A stretch of 64,000 nucleotides of DNA, taken from NCBI GenBank assembly GCA_022605955.1, contig JAKCOZ010000040.1, positions 5,590,558 to 5,654,557 on the forward strand, read 5' to 3'. Source of the stretch: Rallus limicola (taxonomy: Eukaryota; Chordata; Aves; Gruiformes; Rallidae). Below the pieces are notes generated by a model. The model had not been told where the DNA came from. It was given only the letters and a program-made list of their open reading frames with translations, and searched no databases. Numbering within the stretch: the first letter of the stretch is position 1; the number at the start of each line of letters is the position of its first letter. Below, piece after piece: positions 47,700-59,262 of the stretch. Position numbers and translations under genes: made by a program.

Positions 47700-47808
47700 C
47701 CATTACTTAGGCATTACTCGTACGGACCGTGGGTCACGGGCAAAACTCTCAGCGAAGTCAGAATAATTACTAAATAAAACTGAATAAAGACTTTGAGGAT
47801 TTGGCCCA
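47700..47808. mobile_element. Ancient palindromic MITE-like repeat
   Basis: The left part, CCATTACTTAGGCATTACTC, and the segment GGCAAAACTCTCAGCGAAGT followed by AAAACTGAATAAAGACTTTG and AGGATTTGGCCCA correspond to an old palindromic repeat of birds and reptiles whose better copies read GGCAAAACTCCCATTGA...GTCAATGGGAGTTTTGCC and end GGATTTGGCCC. Recognition is from memory. The family name is not certain. Confidence 0.5.
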
Positions 47809-48908
47809 TTCTTTGTGACCTTGAAATTGCTCTCCGAGGAAATTTTGGCAGGTAAAGAGAATTGGATTTATATTCTGATATATGAAATCCCCGTTGTCTT
47901 ACTTCAACGGGGAAAACTGACTGTATAAGGGTTGTTCAAATTTATGGGACTAACAAAAGAATTTGTAAATGATTATATATATATATTTTTTTTTTCCTCC
48001 CCCTCATTATTTTCTGGAGGAAGAAAAGCTTAAGGGTGGCTATTAGAAAAATTATGCTTTCAGGTGACCAATATTTTTCGTGCTGCAAGTGGGTTAAAAG
48101 AGGCTGCTTTAAAAGCAAAGTGTGTGTGTGGGGGGGAAATCAAACCCAAACCCAACTTTATTTCAAGCAAGTTGATTTTATTAATTGCTGCCTTACCAAA
48201 ATGAGCTTTAACAGCTTGCTGGTTATCTGCCAGACTAAAGGAGTTTTTTCAAGTCAGGCTATCTTATTTTAAATTTTAAAAAAAATTAATTGAACGAAAT
48301 CTTGGGGAGCTGGAAGGTGCTGCTGGATGCAGGAGCACGTATGTGTTTATTACAGATGGGTGCCCTTTGGAAAATAACTGTGGAGTCGGTCCGGAGCACA
48401 GCAGCTTCTCATTAAAGTGGAGGGCTCAAGCACCCCTTAAAGTGTGACTGTTTCTCATTAAACGAGTTATAGGAACAATCTGGCTAATTTTCCCTAAAAG
48501 GCTGCAGTGTGTTTTCCAGAACACTCAAATTTTATTATTTCAGCCTCATCCTGCTGGTCCCAGCTCAGGCGATGCTCCAGCACCTCCCCGGAGGGGCTCG
48601 CTGGGACCCAGCTCTGCGGGTGCCTGAGCAGGGATCAACTTTTATTATCTGCTTGTTTAGGGGGGGGTCTAATCCAGCACCCCTCTGGTGAAAAGGGGTG
48701 CCCACAAGTGTCTGCGGACTCTCTCCTCCCACCCACCCCAATTTCCCCTCTTTTTTTTCCCACACCAAAATCCTGCCCAGCTGAGCCAAAAATCAGGGAA
48801 AAATTAAACTATTTTTTTTCTGTTGGAAAACCTTTTCTCTCCAGAATTTTGGGTGCACTGCTATTTCATTTTTTTTAATTTTAAATAATATTCCATTCTT
48901 TCCTTCCT
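47809..48908. other. Non-coding stretch, no gene seen
   Basis: AT-rich, with an AT repeat and T-run at 47974-47996. No supported exon. Confidence 0.45.
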
Positions 48909-48909
48909 T

Positions 48910-48932
48910 CCCCCCCCCCCCCCCCCCCCCCC
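48910..48932 (+). repeat. Poly-C run (23 C)
   Basis: Uninterrupted C tract following TTCCTTCCTTC. It is one of the longest homopolymers in the window and its length is likely uncertain in assembly. Confidence 0.9.
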
Positions 48933-49120
48933 ATTATTTCCTAAGAGCAGCCAAAAGGCAGTTATTGGGGAGTTTTGTGCAGAGATTTGTGCAGATGCTC
49001 AGATGATGTGGGGGGCTCTCTCTTCCCCCCACCCCCCCTCCCCCTTCCTTGCACAGCCGTGTTTTGGTCCCTTGGGGTCCTGGTGCATTTCTGGACCCTG
49101 TGCAGATCCCGGTGGTGGCC

Positions 49121-49160
49121 AAAGAAGGGGTCCAGGAGCCGGAGAAGGGGTCCAGGAGCC
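49121..49160 (+). repeat. 20-bp tandem duplication
   Basis: AAAGAAGGGGTCCAGGAGCC and GGAGAAGGGGTCCAGGAGCC are adjacent near-identical copies. Confidence 0.85.
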
Positions 49161-49413
49161 ATCTCGTGGCCATGGTGCCGAGCCGCAACCACCCCGCTTG
49201 GCTCCGAAGGTGGGAACTCAAGGAGAGGAGAGAAAGGGGGGAACCACGTTCCAATATAAATCAAACCCATCAGTCACTGGGAATCCGGAGAAAGTGGCAC
49301 AGGATATAAATAGAGGCTATAACTGCGGTGACAAGCAGGGCTGCAGTTGTAAATACTCATTATCTTTCTTAATATGACACCGCGTGGATTGGGAGAGCTG
49401 GGGAAATTACAAA

Positions 49414-49551
49414 GGGGGGGGGGGGGAATTAAAACCAGGAGAAGGGAATTCAGCAGGTTTTAAACCTAAAATCTCTGCCTGGATTTTCTGTAAAACAATA
49501 AAAACACCCCCCACCCCCCCCCAAAAAAAAATCCCCCCCCCCCCCCCCCCC
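49414..49551. repeat. Cluster of G-run (13) and C-runs (up to 19)
   Basis: A 13-base G-run at 49414-49426, broken C-runs at 49507-49522 and a 19-base C-run at 49533-49551 lie within 140 bases. They could fold as quadruplex or i-motif structures. Confidence 0.85.
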
Positions 49552-51240
49552 ATTTATATAGATTATTAATATATATTAACTTAGCACCCTGTCTCCTCCC
49601 CAAAGCTGAGCGAAAGCCCCAAAGACATCTGTTTGCATACATTGTGTGTCAGGCAACATCAGATCTGAATAGAATTTATCTAAATTTTATATGCATGGCT
49701 TGATGTAAATTGAAATAAATTGTACAGCATACTCTGCGTGGACATATTGGTTTTTCCTTCTCTGCTTGAACTTTTAACCTCAGGGTTTGAGCCGGTCACA
49801 CGCTGACCCGTCTGAACTCTGCTGGTAGAGCCAAGTCTGGAAGGATGACCTTGCAGCCATGGCAACCCCCAAAGATAGTCCAGGCCTCCTCCATCTCCAT
49901 CCTCCCCTTCCCCCCGGGCCTTAAAAACTGCCAATGAGTTGGTTCTGTTTCGTGTGGTTCATCTCGGGCACCTTGGGGCAAAGATGTAAAAAGTTGGTGG
50001 GTTTTTTGGGATTTTTTTTTTATGGTTTTGCCACTCAGCTCGCTGCTGGAAAGTTCTTCCGTGCTGGCGGCTGCTGTGGGGACTGTGAGGAAGAGGATGG
50101 GCGCTGGGTGCCACGGTGTGGGTGGGCAGGATGGGTCCCAGGTCCTGCCTCTGCTGATGTCTTCAGCAGGGACCACTGTGGAGTCACTTCTGTCTTTTCT
50201 GCTGTGCCTCAGTTTCCCCTTGAGTCACCCAACGAGACTCTTTTTGGGCATATTTACTAATTCCCATGTGGCAAACGTTAGGTGGCACTTGTTATGCACC
50301 TGCCAAACCTGGAAGGACAGTTTTCCCATGTTCAAGTGTTTTCCTTCCTCGTGAACCTTGTGCATCTGCTAACGAGTGGTGGTGACTCCTAGGTGAAAGC
50401 ACAGATTCCTTAAAACTTTGATGGGCAACAGCTTAGATCTGATTTTTGGGCTTTGGGCTACCCCGGCTGCTGCCATCAGAGGGGCTCAAGGGCTGTGGGG
50501 TGATGGGTTTGATGGCTGGTAGCTCAGCATCATGGTGGGGTTTGGAGACGGGCGTTCAACCATGGCTTTTGGCTCTGAGGAAGGGATGTGTGTCCCATCC
50601 CATGCTCCCATAGGGAAGGCCATGCTGCCTTGGGGAGGTGGGTTGTGTTTGCTGTTCCTCATGTTGATTGCTGCCACACACAGTCTGTATTTACATGTGT
50701 GGCACAATAGTCACTGTGTTGTTTTGTGACTTGCCCTCCCTGCATGTCCTTTTGGTCAATTCTCCTCTGGGCCACGTCTTCTCCTTGTGTTCTGTAGGGA
50801 AGGAGAGAACTTTCAGTAATTCTGAGTGATGCCCTGCACTGCGAGGCCAGATTGGGGTGGAGAACATCTACGTCAGTAAGTCTCCAAAGCATAAAGAGGT
50901 CTTGTGCAAGGTAGGGATGGATTGGGAAGGTCAGTGCACTGGAGTCAGGCAGGAAGATTGGGCTTTCTGCCATCCCTGCTCCAGCTGGAGCTGTTTTGGT
51001 ATGAAAACCTAAGGAATATCGCTGGTTTTGTGTTGCTGACAAAGAGGGTGTTGCCTGGAAGGACTGGCTCTTCATGTTCCCCTGCTTCCTTTTACCTCCC
51101 TGGTGACCCCAGAAGAGGTCTTGATCCATCTTGCTTGGACCTGAGAAAGGCTGGCATTTGCTGTTGAAGTTATTTTGCTAATAGTTAAATGGTCTTTTCC
51201 TCTCTAAGCTCCAGAACAGAAAATGATTTGTCATCAATAC
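49552..51240. other. Non-coding stretch, no gene seen
   Basis: No supported exon on either strand. A short GTGCCTCAGTTTCCCCTTGA at about 50204 recalls the MIR core but has too little around it to call. Confidence 0.45.
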
Positions 51241-51275
51241 CACACGTAAACATGTGCTTAGTTGCTTTCCTGAGT
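51241..51275. mobile_element. Fragment of ancient palindromic amniote repeat
   Basis: GTAAACATGTGCTTAGTTGC then TTTCCTGAG matches the arm (T)TAAGCATGTGCTTAAGTGC followed by TTT.CTGAAT of an old palindromic repeat also seen at the window end. Confidence 0.5.
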
Positions 51276-52226
51276 TTAGGTGTCTAAAGGGCCTGGCTGC
51301 AACTTCCAAAGGCCTTGGAACAGCTGTGAAAATACTCACTTGCTCTGAACAATGGGAGTACAAATACTAATGGCATTATCTACTCGGCCAAAGGCCTTGG
51401 GGGTAATGTTGATCCCCATCCCAGCAGCACAGTTGCCTTTGGGCTCGCAGGAGCTGAGATTTGTGGTTGTGGTGATGCCTTTAAAGACGTGGACCAGTCC
51501 CCCGCCCTGCTGCAACCCCAGGGAAGTCCCCAGGAATAGGACCTGTGGCTCTGCGAGTCTCTCGGGGTGTAGGAAACGGTACCAAGAGGTTCTGGATGTG
51601 TTGAACCAGGAGTTAAAGGGGTAGGGTGTGTGGTTTTACCTCTTACACTATTAGCCTGACAGAGAACCTCTTTGTGCCTTCCCTCTGCTTCACATTTGTT
51701 CATCTGTGGACATGGTGCCCTAAGGTTCTAAAGCTTCACAGTACCAGAAATACTCTGGGAACCTCAGGTGGAAAGGGCCAGAGCAGTGCAGGGCTTTATT
51801 TACCCCTCTTCCCCACCTGGTCTGTATTGTGAAGTTGCAGCAATGCATCGTGTCTTCCAGACAACAGAACGTGCCCATCATTTATTTAATAGACGTGGTA
51901 TTAAGAAAAATTTTCTTCTTCCAGCTAACCAAGAGTAAGTCGTATTTCATGGGTATAAAGCAATAAGCAGCTACAGATCCCTGTTTACGGCCTGTTTTAT
52001 CAGTATGACTTCATTGGCTTATTTTTTAAATTGTTTTTATAACCCCGTTGTTATAAGTGAGGAGATAGACACAGGCTGGGACCACAGTGAAACAACTCAT
52101 GCAAATCAACAGCAGCCTGTGGGACCAAGACCTTCTTTACATGAGGAGCATCATAAGGGACTGTGGGACCTTTGCTGACGCCTGTCACCATGTGGGGCTG
52201 GTAGAGTCAGTGCTTGTAGAATATGT
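51276..52226. other. Non-coding stretch, no gene seen
   Basis: No supported exon. It ends at the 3' end of the CR1 that follows. Confidence 0.45.
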
Positions 52227-52510
52227 ATCAGAGAATCCCAGACTGGGCTGGGTTGGAAGGGACCCCAAGGGTCCCAGAGCTCCAACCCCCTGCCACAGGC
52301 AGGGACACCAACCTCCAGGCCTGGAGCTACACAAGGTTGCCCAGGGCCCCAGCCAACCTGGCCTTGGACACCCCCAGGGATGGGGCACCCACCCCCTCTC
52401 TGGGCAGCCCCTTCCAGCCCCTCACCACTCTCTATGGGAAGAACTTCCCCTTAATATCTAATTTAAATCTTCCTTCCTTTAGCTTTAATCCATTCCCCCT
52501 TGTCTTGCCA
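52227..52510 (-). mobile_element. CR1 LINE 3' end, minus strand, well kept
   Basis: Read on the + strand it begins ATCAGAGAATCCCAGA, then GGGTTGGAAGGGACCCCAAG, CCCCCTGCCACAGGCAGGGA, CCAACCTGGCCTTGGACACC, CAGGGATGGGGCACCCACC, GGGCAGCCCCTTCCAG and ends CCATTCCCCCTTGTCTTGCC. That is the full order of the reverse complement of a young avian CR1 3' end. It is 5'-truncated at about 52510, where an AT repeat (52512-52526) starts, as is usual for CR1. Confidence 0.95.
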
Positions 52511-54924
52511 TTTATATATATATATAAAAAAAGATATAAAAGTAGAATATATATTAAACATTAGAATATAGAAGGAACTTTGAATAAAATGAACTAAAAG
52601 CCCTAACAGCTTCACAACATCCTTCCCTCTGGCATCTGTTATAGACCAGCTCTTCCTCATTGGCACGTGGGAAGGCCCAAATGCCCTCAGAAACCCTCAA
52701 GTACTTTGTATCTGAAGGACTTTGATGTTTCTATGAGAAAAGTGAGGTGCAAGAGAAGCGGTAGCATCGTTTTCTGTGGGCACAGTGCTCTCAGCTGGTG
52801 AGATGTCACCAGGAGGAAGCCAGAACCCCTGGACGTTTGTTCTGACTTCACAGCTGGAAACACTCTAGTGATAGTTGAGAGGGGAGCAGCCGATGTACAA
52901 CCAGCCCAGCAATTAATGTTACAGCTCCACAGGGGTCAGATTCGATTTTTAAAGTTATTTTACTTTGCCCAATGTATTTTTAATGCACTGAAATGTCCCA
53001 ACGAAGGCGTAACCCTGCCAGGAAGCTATTGCAGAGCAGGTTGGGATGCAGGTTGTAAAGTGCCAGGACCATGTTTCGTGAAAACTCCCTTTGTGTAGGT
53101 ATTTCACACCAAGAAAAGCCTTCTCTGCTTTCATCTCAGCTGGATCCATGTCTGAAACCTGCTTTTAGCCAGGGAGCGGAGCAGGCAAGGTCTTACGTGA
53201 TGCTCTCCTGCCAAGTGTCCAACCACTTTATCCTCTTTCCTCCTGTGCAGAAGTGTGGTATCTCTGCCTCTGGTTTATTAAAAGGGAAACTGAGAGGGGG
53301 AAAACAAGTTGCTGAAGATGAAAGGGATTTAACAGCAAAATTTAGAGGAACACCTGGAGCCCTGGCTCCATCTCTCCGCTCAGCTCCTGGAGTTCATTCT
53401 CTGTCGTTTCCTCTATTCCCCCAGCTATCACTCATTCCATTAAAGCCCTATGGAAACCTGATGTGATTTTTCCACCCTTTTGGTCTTTTTTGGGGGGAAG
53501 GTAGGGGTTCTTTAGCAGCAGATTTTCTACATCTTTATTCCAAGTGGGAAGGTTAATTGTTTGGACGGTGCTGGAGTGTGAGGCTTTTCTGAAGGCGAAC
53601 ACGTGGCAAAGTATCTCTGACTTTCAGGCTTTTGCTGAGGTTTATGATGATGTAACAGGGCTGGGACACACTCTGTACCCAGGTCGGTGTTCATGCTGCT
53701 GACTTCTCCACCTGACAGCTGGTGCAAGTGGAGAATTGCATGTTTTTTGCTCACATACTCTAGGTTTTTTGACTTTTGTCACCTTTGCCCAAGATGGGAT
53801 TGAGGGGTTTGTTTTTGGAATCAATGCTATGTGTGTCCACTCTCACTCTTGCAGTGCTGCTGGTGGACTAGGTAGGAATGATCTCCCTTCTGTAGAGCAC
53901 GTGGAAGAGGATGACTAGGAATTGAATCACAGAAACTCAAGATATTTTAATATTAAATCCTTAAACCCCCAAAACATTGTGTGCCCAGGCCAGTGGTCTA
54001 TGTCACTTGCCCTTGGCTTTCTGTGTGTCCCAGAGAGGCTTAATCAGAGCACAGTCCTGCATGTGACTTCTTGCACACTTGGTTTTCTGATGTTTGCCTT
54101 TTGGCATTTGCTTCAAGCCCAGACTGTCGTGCTGGAACCTTCTCTTCCATCCCTTTGGGCTGTAGCAGTGGTTTGAGCGTGAGAGGGGAGCAGCTTGTGG
54201 ATGACAGATTCTACTCATGTAAAACAGAGCTTGAAACTGCAGATGGTCACTGGGATGGTCAAAATCTGGGAGAGAATTGCCCTTATTGCAATATGCTCCT
54301 TTGCTGCAGGTTAAGGAACCCTTCCTCTGTGGTTGCTCCTGTTTGTCATGATTAGTTTCCATCATTTTCCTGGGTTGCAGCCTAGGTGAGAGGTTGATAC
54401 AGGTCTCTTTGGTTGGCATCTAGCAGAGCACCTCTAAGTTTTTGCACATTAGTACCAACATGCAGCCAAGTGGGTTTTTTGGGTTCCAGCTGAGCATCCT
54501 CCCAAGTCCTGCTTTCTCTTGGGGCGTCTCTCTAGGAAGGAGAAGTATTTGCTCCATCAAATTAATGACATTGCTACGTCTCTTTGGGTCAACTTCTTCC
54601 CTTCTGCCTTTCCTTTCAGGCACCATTAAAATGGAATGATTTATGGGATTCAGAGTTATGGACTCTTGTAGATTCTTAGCTGGGATAGAGGGAAAGAAGG
54701 AACAGAGAAACGAGGGGAAAAAGAAGGGACAATGACCTTTCAGACCTATTGAGGTCCAGGTTCAAGTGTGTTCTGGAATTTTTAATCTAATATGGTGGGT
54801 TTACCTGTGACAGGGAGCTATTCCTGCTAAAAATCCAACCAAGAGGAGCTGGGTTGTGATGTTCTAGTTCAGAAAGAACCTCAGCATGATTTGGGAAAAC
54901 TCAGTGATTCTTCTTGACTCCTTT
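52511..54924. other. Non-coding stretch, no gene seen
   Basis: No supported exon. An AT repeat abuts the CR1. A weak MIR-like patch (GGGAAACTGAGAGGGGG) lies near 53283. Confidence 0.45.
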
Positions 54925-55003
54925 GAGCTGAAGAGCGTGGTCCTTGTGAGCTGAAGAGCATGATCCTTGTGAGCTGAAGGGCATGGTCCTGGTGAGCTGA
55001 GCA
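54925..55003 (+). repeat. 23-bp minisatellite, about 3.4 units
   Basis: GAGCTGAAGAGCGTGGTCCT at 54925, GAGCTGAAGAGCATGATCCT at 54948 and GAGCTGAAGGGCATGGTCCT at 54971 (each plus TGT or GGT) are followed by a partial GAGCTGAGCATGATG unit. Confidence 0.9.
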
Positions 55004-55458
55004 TGATGCTCATTTTGGGACAACCTGGGTGAAGCTGCAGTAGGAAGAAGAGGCTGGAAGTGGGCTCCATCCTCGTGGTTTGACAGTCTTTTGTTAAGGC
55101 TGATGGGTGGCTGATCTCTCGTGGCTCCCTGGGCATCTCTTTCCACCAGACCCACGACTGTCAAAGGGCTGGAGGTTTGGGGTTTGCTCAGCTCCATGTT
55201 TCACTCCTGAGCACACCCCCAACAGTCAGTCAGCTCTTTCTTCCCAGCAGGCTCCGGGTAAAACCCCTCACTGGGTAGTTCAGAGGCCACAGGGCGAGAA
55301 ATTTGGGTAGGGGGGCTTCTGAGTCTTGAAAATAAACATTGGGATGGCAGTGGGTCGTGTGATGAGGCTCGGTCCAAGCCTGGTCCTTCTGGCACAGCGC
55401 AGGCAGGACCTGAACTGGGTTTCCGTCCTTATTGCTACTGTGGGAATGGGGAGGGGTT

Positions 55459-55488
55459 GGGGGGGGGGGGGGAGGAGCTGGGGGGGGT
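55459..55488 (+). repeat. G-rich run (14 G, then 8 G)
   Basis: Two long G-runs separated by AGGAGCT, inside a G-rich tract that could form a quadruplex. Confidence 0.85.
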
Positions 55489-55751
55489 AGGGAATGGGAA
55501 GCTCTGCATCATTTTCTGTGCTGTTTGCAAACCCCTCTGAATAGTGAAAAACAATGCGATTAATTTTCTCTAGCGCAATCATGCATAGATTTAATAAGCA
55601 TCCAAAGGTAGGATCCATCTGTAAAGTAGGCGCTGCATGCTAAATTACTTCTCTTCTGCAATTTTTTTTCTTTCCAAACCTTAATTAATTGAAGAAAAAA
55701 AAAAATTGTTTATTAAAGTGGGAACAGGCTAGGCTCTGTCTCTGCATCTCT

Positions 55752-55765
55752 GGTTCAAAAGTTCA
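55752..55765 (+). promoter_or_regulatory. Perfect DR2 retinoid-type element
   Basis: GGTTCA-AA-AGTTCA, two half-sites two bases apart. DR2 is an established RAR/RXR geometry. It stands alone, about 10 kb from the DR5 cluster. Confidence 0.35.
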
Positions 55766-55790
55766 TACAATTCCCTGAAGGCTCATCTCT

Positions 55791-55808
55791 GTGTGTGTGT
55801 GTGTGTGT
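55791..55808 (+). repeat. (GT)n microsatellite
   Basis: Nine GT units, with a second GT-rich stretch at 55818-55828. Confidence 0.9.
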
Positions 55809-55829
55809 TTGCAGTGGGGTGTGTGTGCA

Positions 55830-58615
55830 CATCCCTCTCTCACTCCCAGACTTGCTCACTCTCTGCTAAGAGACAGATGCCCAGAAAGATGCTGTACTTT
55901 AAACAAAGGTTACTCTTTTTTTTTCTCCCATCCCCCCTGGAAGAATCCTAACTGAGCAGCACCCTTCCTCCTCTCCCACCCTTGCTTGTCCTTTGGCCCT
56001 TTTGTCTCAGAAAGGTAAAAGGCTCTTCCAGCGTGCAGCTTAGAGCAGCGTTAAGTGGATAAACGGGGGAAGGGATGTAGGATGGGAAGTTCATTCCACA
56101 GGTGGATCCTCTGTAGGAAGCGCCTGTGTGTGTGAGAGAGCAAGAAGCAGAGAGGGGAGGTGCTGTGCAGGGCGAGGGGTTGGGGACACGTGGGAAACGT
56201 ACCCGCCAGCGAGTAGAGCTGGGCCAGGTAAGGGCAACACGGGAGGGTAATGTGCTCATGGCCAAAACTGTAATCCCCTCCCCTGTTCTTTCAATGTTGC
56301 CCTCTCCTTGAATCCCTGCCTGCCTCCCTGGCTCCATCAGGCTCCTTATGTTCAGCTTTCAGCCTTGGCACGCTGTGTTCTCCATAGACGCCGTCTCCGT
56401 TTGCGTCTTGGGTTCTGCTGGCTCAGCTCACCTTGCCTTTCCATCTTGGGATGCCTGCATCCCTTCCCACTGCCATCACCCATCCCACAAGGTCCCTCTG
56501 TGCCGCCCAACATGACCAACCTGCTGCCCTCCTGCTTATCCTTTCCTCAGTTTACCATTCCTTCCCCATCATGTTTTTCATCTTATCCCCTTGAAGTGAT
56601 GTTAGCATCATGGGCTGGGAAACTCAGTCTGAGCTGGTCTGCTCTTACCTCCTAAGAGCAGGAGGACATTGGGTTGCTTATGGTGAAGTTCAAAGTCCCA
56701 CCAGGAGATGCAGCTCACCTGCATGCACCCATCCAAACACCCATGTCTGCTGCAGTGTGGTGGGGTGGTCTCTGTGCTGCTGGGTACTTCCATGGTACCA
56801 ACAATTCCCTTCTTCTCAGGACAAGGAGTATCTGTCCCTCTCCTGTGCAGAGTTTGGTGAGGTTACCAGGCTTGAGATGGGTAGAGCTGGGGAGGTGACA
56901 GCTCTGGAGGGGGGGATTGCTGCAAAAACTGTGAGGCTGTGAGGAAAGACACAAAAAGATGATGCAGAGGGTCAACAGCTGGTGTCAGAAGAGGGAGGTG
57001 GGCCCTCAGCCCCTGTCTCATGATGATGTAAGGGTGAGGTGGGACTCGTCACTTTTCTGTGGCAGAGCCCCTTCAGCTCCTGAGAGCAGGGGAGGAGATG
57101 GGGGGGAATCATGGACCTCCTCCCAGCACTGCAACAGTGGCCTCAGCTTCTCCATCTACAGCGAGGGAATAAGTGCCCTTCCCAGAAGAGTGGAGGCTTC
57201 ATCAGCTTCCCGTAAAGCCCTGTGACAGTTTCAGATGAAGGCACTAAAGTGCATCATGTGTTTAGATTAAAACAGAAAGCAAATACACTTTTTATTTAAA
57301 AACAAACCCCTGGGTGAGGTGGCACCAGCACTTTATCCAACGCAGTGAAATTTATGCTCGGAGATCTTTCAGGTTTTGGTTTCCACGTGGGATCTGTTTA
57401 AAGCTCCATTTACTGGGGGAGTCCTTTCATTTGAAAGAATGGTGTCATTTTTAGTGTATTATTTTCATGTTGACAGTTGGCCAAGGACACGGAACCACAT
57501 GCCACAGATGGCAAGTGTAGTGTTGTCTTGGATTATACAAATCCTCCAGAATAAAAAATGCAGCTGGATTTTATAAGCCACCTGGAGATGAGTGATTTGA
57601 GAGCGGGGGGTGAGGGGAAAGGACTATCTCACTTTTCCCAATAAATTTTAAAAGAATTTGTAAAATTAATTGCTGCTTGGGAGGCAGAATTTAGCTGTGC
57701 ATGAGTCTGAGCTCAGTCACACCTTCCTAACCGTTCCCTTGGCATCCCACTGAAACTGGTGCTGGCGATGCCTGCGATCCCAAGCATTCCAAAAACCGTG
57801 AGATTTTTGTCTTTCCTCCCTTGGATTCAAGTTTCCTGCTCTTTCCCACAAACAAGGGGACAAGGAATTTGGGAGGAGTGTGAACTGAAAGTTGAGAATC
57901 TCCTGCGATTGTATTACTCCAGTTGTTGGGATTCCTGGAATATTCCAAATACAACATCTTCAAAAAATTAGCAAGAGCTGCTCGTCCTGTCTGTGAAGGT
58001 CACACATCCAGCAGGGTGGTTTTTCCCTTGGAAACCTCAAGCAAAATCTGTTCAAGAGCCTCAGAAGTTGAGGAGTGGAGTGGAGTGGAGAAGGGAAGGA
58101 AGTCTGAGTTTATTTTATTAAATCTAAGGTGGGGATGGTGACTCCACGTGGGTGGAATACGGTGGTCACCAGCCACCAGTGCATCTCCAGAACGTGCCCA
58201 GGACCTGATACAGCATCACCAGCCACACTCCTCCTCTCACCCCACTGTGCTGCTCACACCCCAAAATAACTTCTTTTCCGAGCTCCCCGTTTCCACCCAC
58301 TGTCCCATCCACCTACCAGGGATGCCTCAAGCCCCCCCTCACCCCACTTATTGCCCCCTTCCCCACCCACAGGGACCAACCTCCCTCCATCGCCGCGCGG
58401 TTTTAGAGCCGAGCCGGTGGCGTTGGCAATTGCTGGTGAGGAAAGAGGGTGGTGGGAGAAGGAAGAAGGGAAGAAAGGAGGGGGGGAAACGTTGAGGCCG
58501 GTGGCTGTAATCATCCTAGTTGCTGTCTATTTCCTCAGACTAATAGCAGAGCGATCAGAGTCGGGGAGTTCAACCAGAGGTTATCTTTCCCAGGTACCAT
58601 CTCGCCCAACGAGAA
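55830..58615. other. Non-coding stretch, no gene seen
   Basis: No supported exon. It includes a GGAGT repeat near 58074. Frames at 56308-56975 and 58148-58620 on both strands lack splice sites and are compositional. Confidence 0.45.
58074..58092 (+). repeat. (GGAGT)n short repeat
   Basis: Nearly four units of GGAGT. Confidence 0.85.
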
Positions 58616-58852
58616 TTTGATTTTTTTCTATAGGACTTTACTCCATTAGATTAATGAAATTTCAATGAGAGCCTGGCGCCCCCCGAAGCTTTGTTAACAA
58701 AACAAATGGGGATTCGGTAGGTGTGACAGCTCGGCGAGGAGAGTTACGAGAAGGTGAATACATCCTCGCAATCCACTCAGCCTGCAACACATTGATCTCT
58801 ATTTAAAGCACCAATCGGATTTTTGTTAATTATAAATGATTGATCTGCAGGG
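58616..58852. promoter_or_regulatory. Possible conserved non-coding element with homeodomain-type motifs
   Basis: ACTCCATTAGATTAATGAAA, GGTGTGACAGCTCGG (MEIS/TALE-type TGACAG), CACCAATCGG (CCAAT-type), and TTGTTAATTATAAATGATTG followed by ATCTG (HOX/PBX-like TGATTGAT). Isolated CpGs are kept in AT-rich sequence. It is repeat-free and flanked by low-complexity C-runs. The call rests on motif content, not on alignment. Confidence 0.35.
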
Positions 58853-58860
58853 TTTTTCCT

Positions 58861-58960
58861 CCCCCCCCCCCCAACACTCCCGCCCTTCTCATCTTACATG
58901 TGCTTCCCCCCCCCCCCCCCTTCTCCTTTCCTCCCCAAATCCATCCCCCCCCCCCCCCCC
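58861..58960 (+). repeat. Three poly-C runs (12, 15 and 16 C)
   Basis: C-runs at 58861-58872, 58906-58920 and 58945-58960 in a pyrimidine-rich tract. Confidence 0.9.
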
Positions 58961-59185
58961 TCCCAACACACTTGTAACTTCTTTGCATGCTGCATGTGGA
59001 GCTTTTTTGTTTCAAAGACAGCCCTGGAAGGCAAATTGCAGCAGCACCCAATGGCAGTGCTCTGTCTTTACTGTTGCTGTCAGCACTTTCATTGCAAACC
59101 CCCATGTTTTTCATGGTTTATCAGCTGAACGTTAAAATTAACTCAGTGCCAGGCGTCTTTTACAGGTTTAACAAAACAAAACAGG

Positions 59186-59262
59186 AGAGAAAAAAAAGGG
59201 GGAAAAAAAAGAAAAGAAAGAAAAAAAAAGAATAAAAGAATAAAAGAAAAGCAAGCGAGCCC
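59186..59262 (+). repeat. A/G-rich low-complexity tract
   Basis: Runs of A broken by G (GAAAAGAAAGAAAAAAAAAG, AATAAAAGAATAAAAGAAAA). The lysine-rich frame across it is an artefact. Confidence 0.85.

Noticed and set aside
53270..53330. MIR-like GGGAAACTGAGAGGGGG
   Set aside because: A single core-like block without the flanking MIR blocks.
59186..59262. Lysine-rich tail-like frame
   Set aside because: A purine low-complexity tract, not a protein tail.
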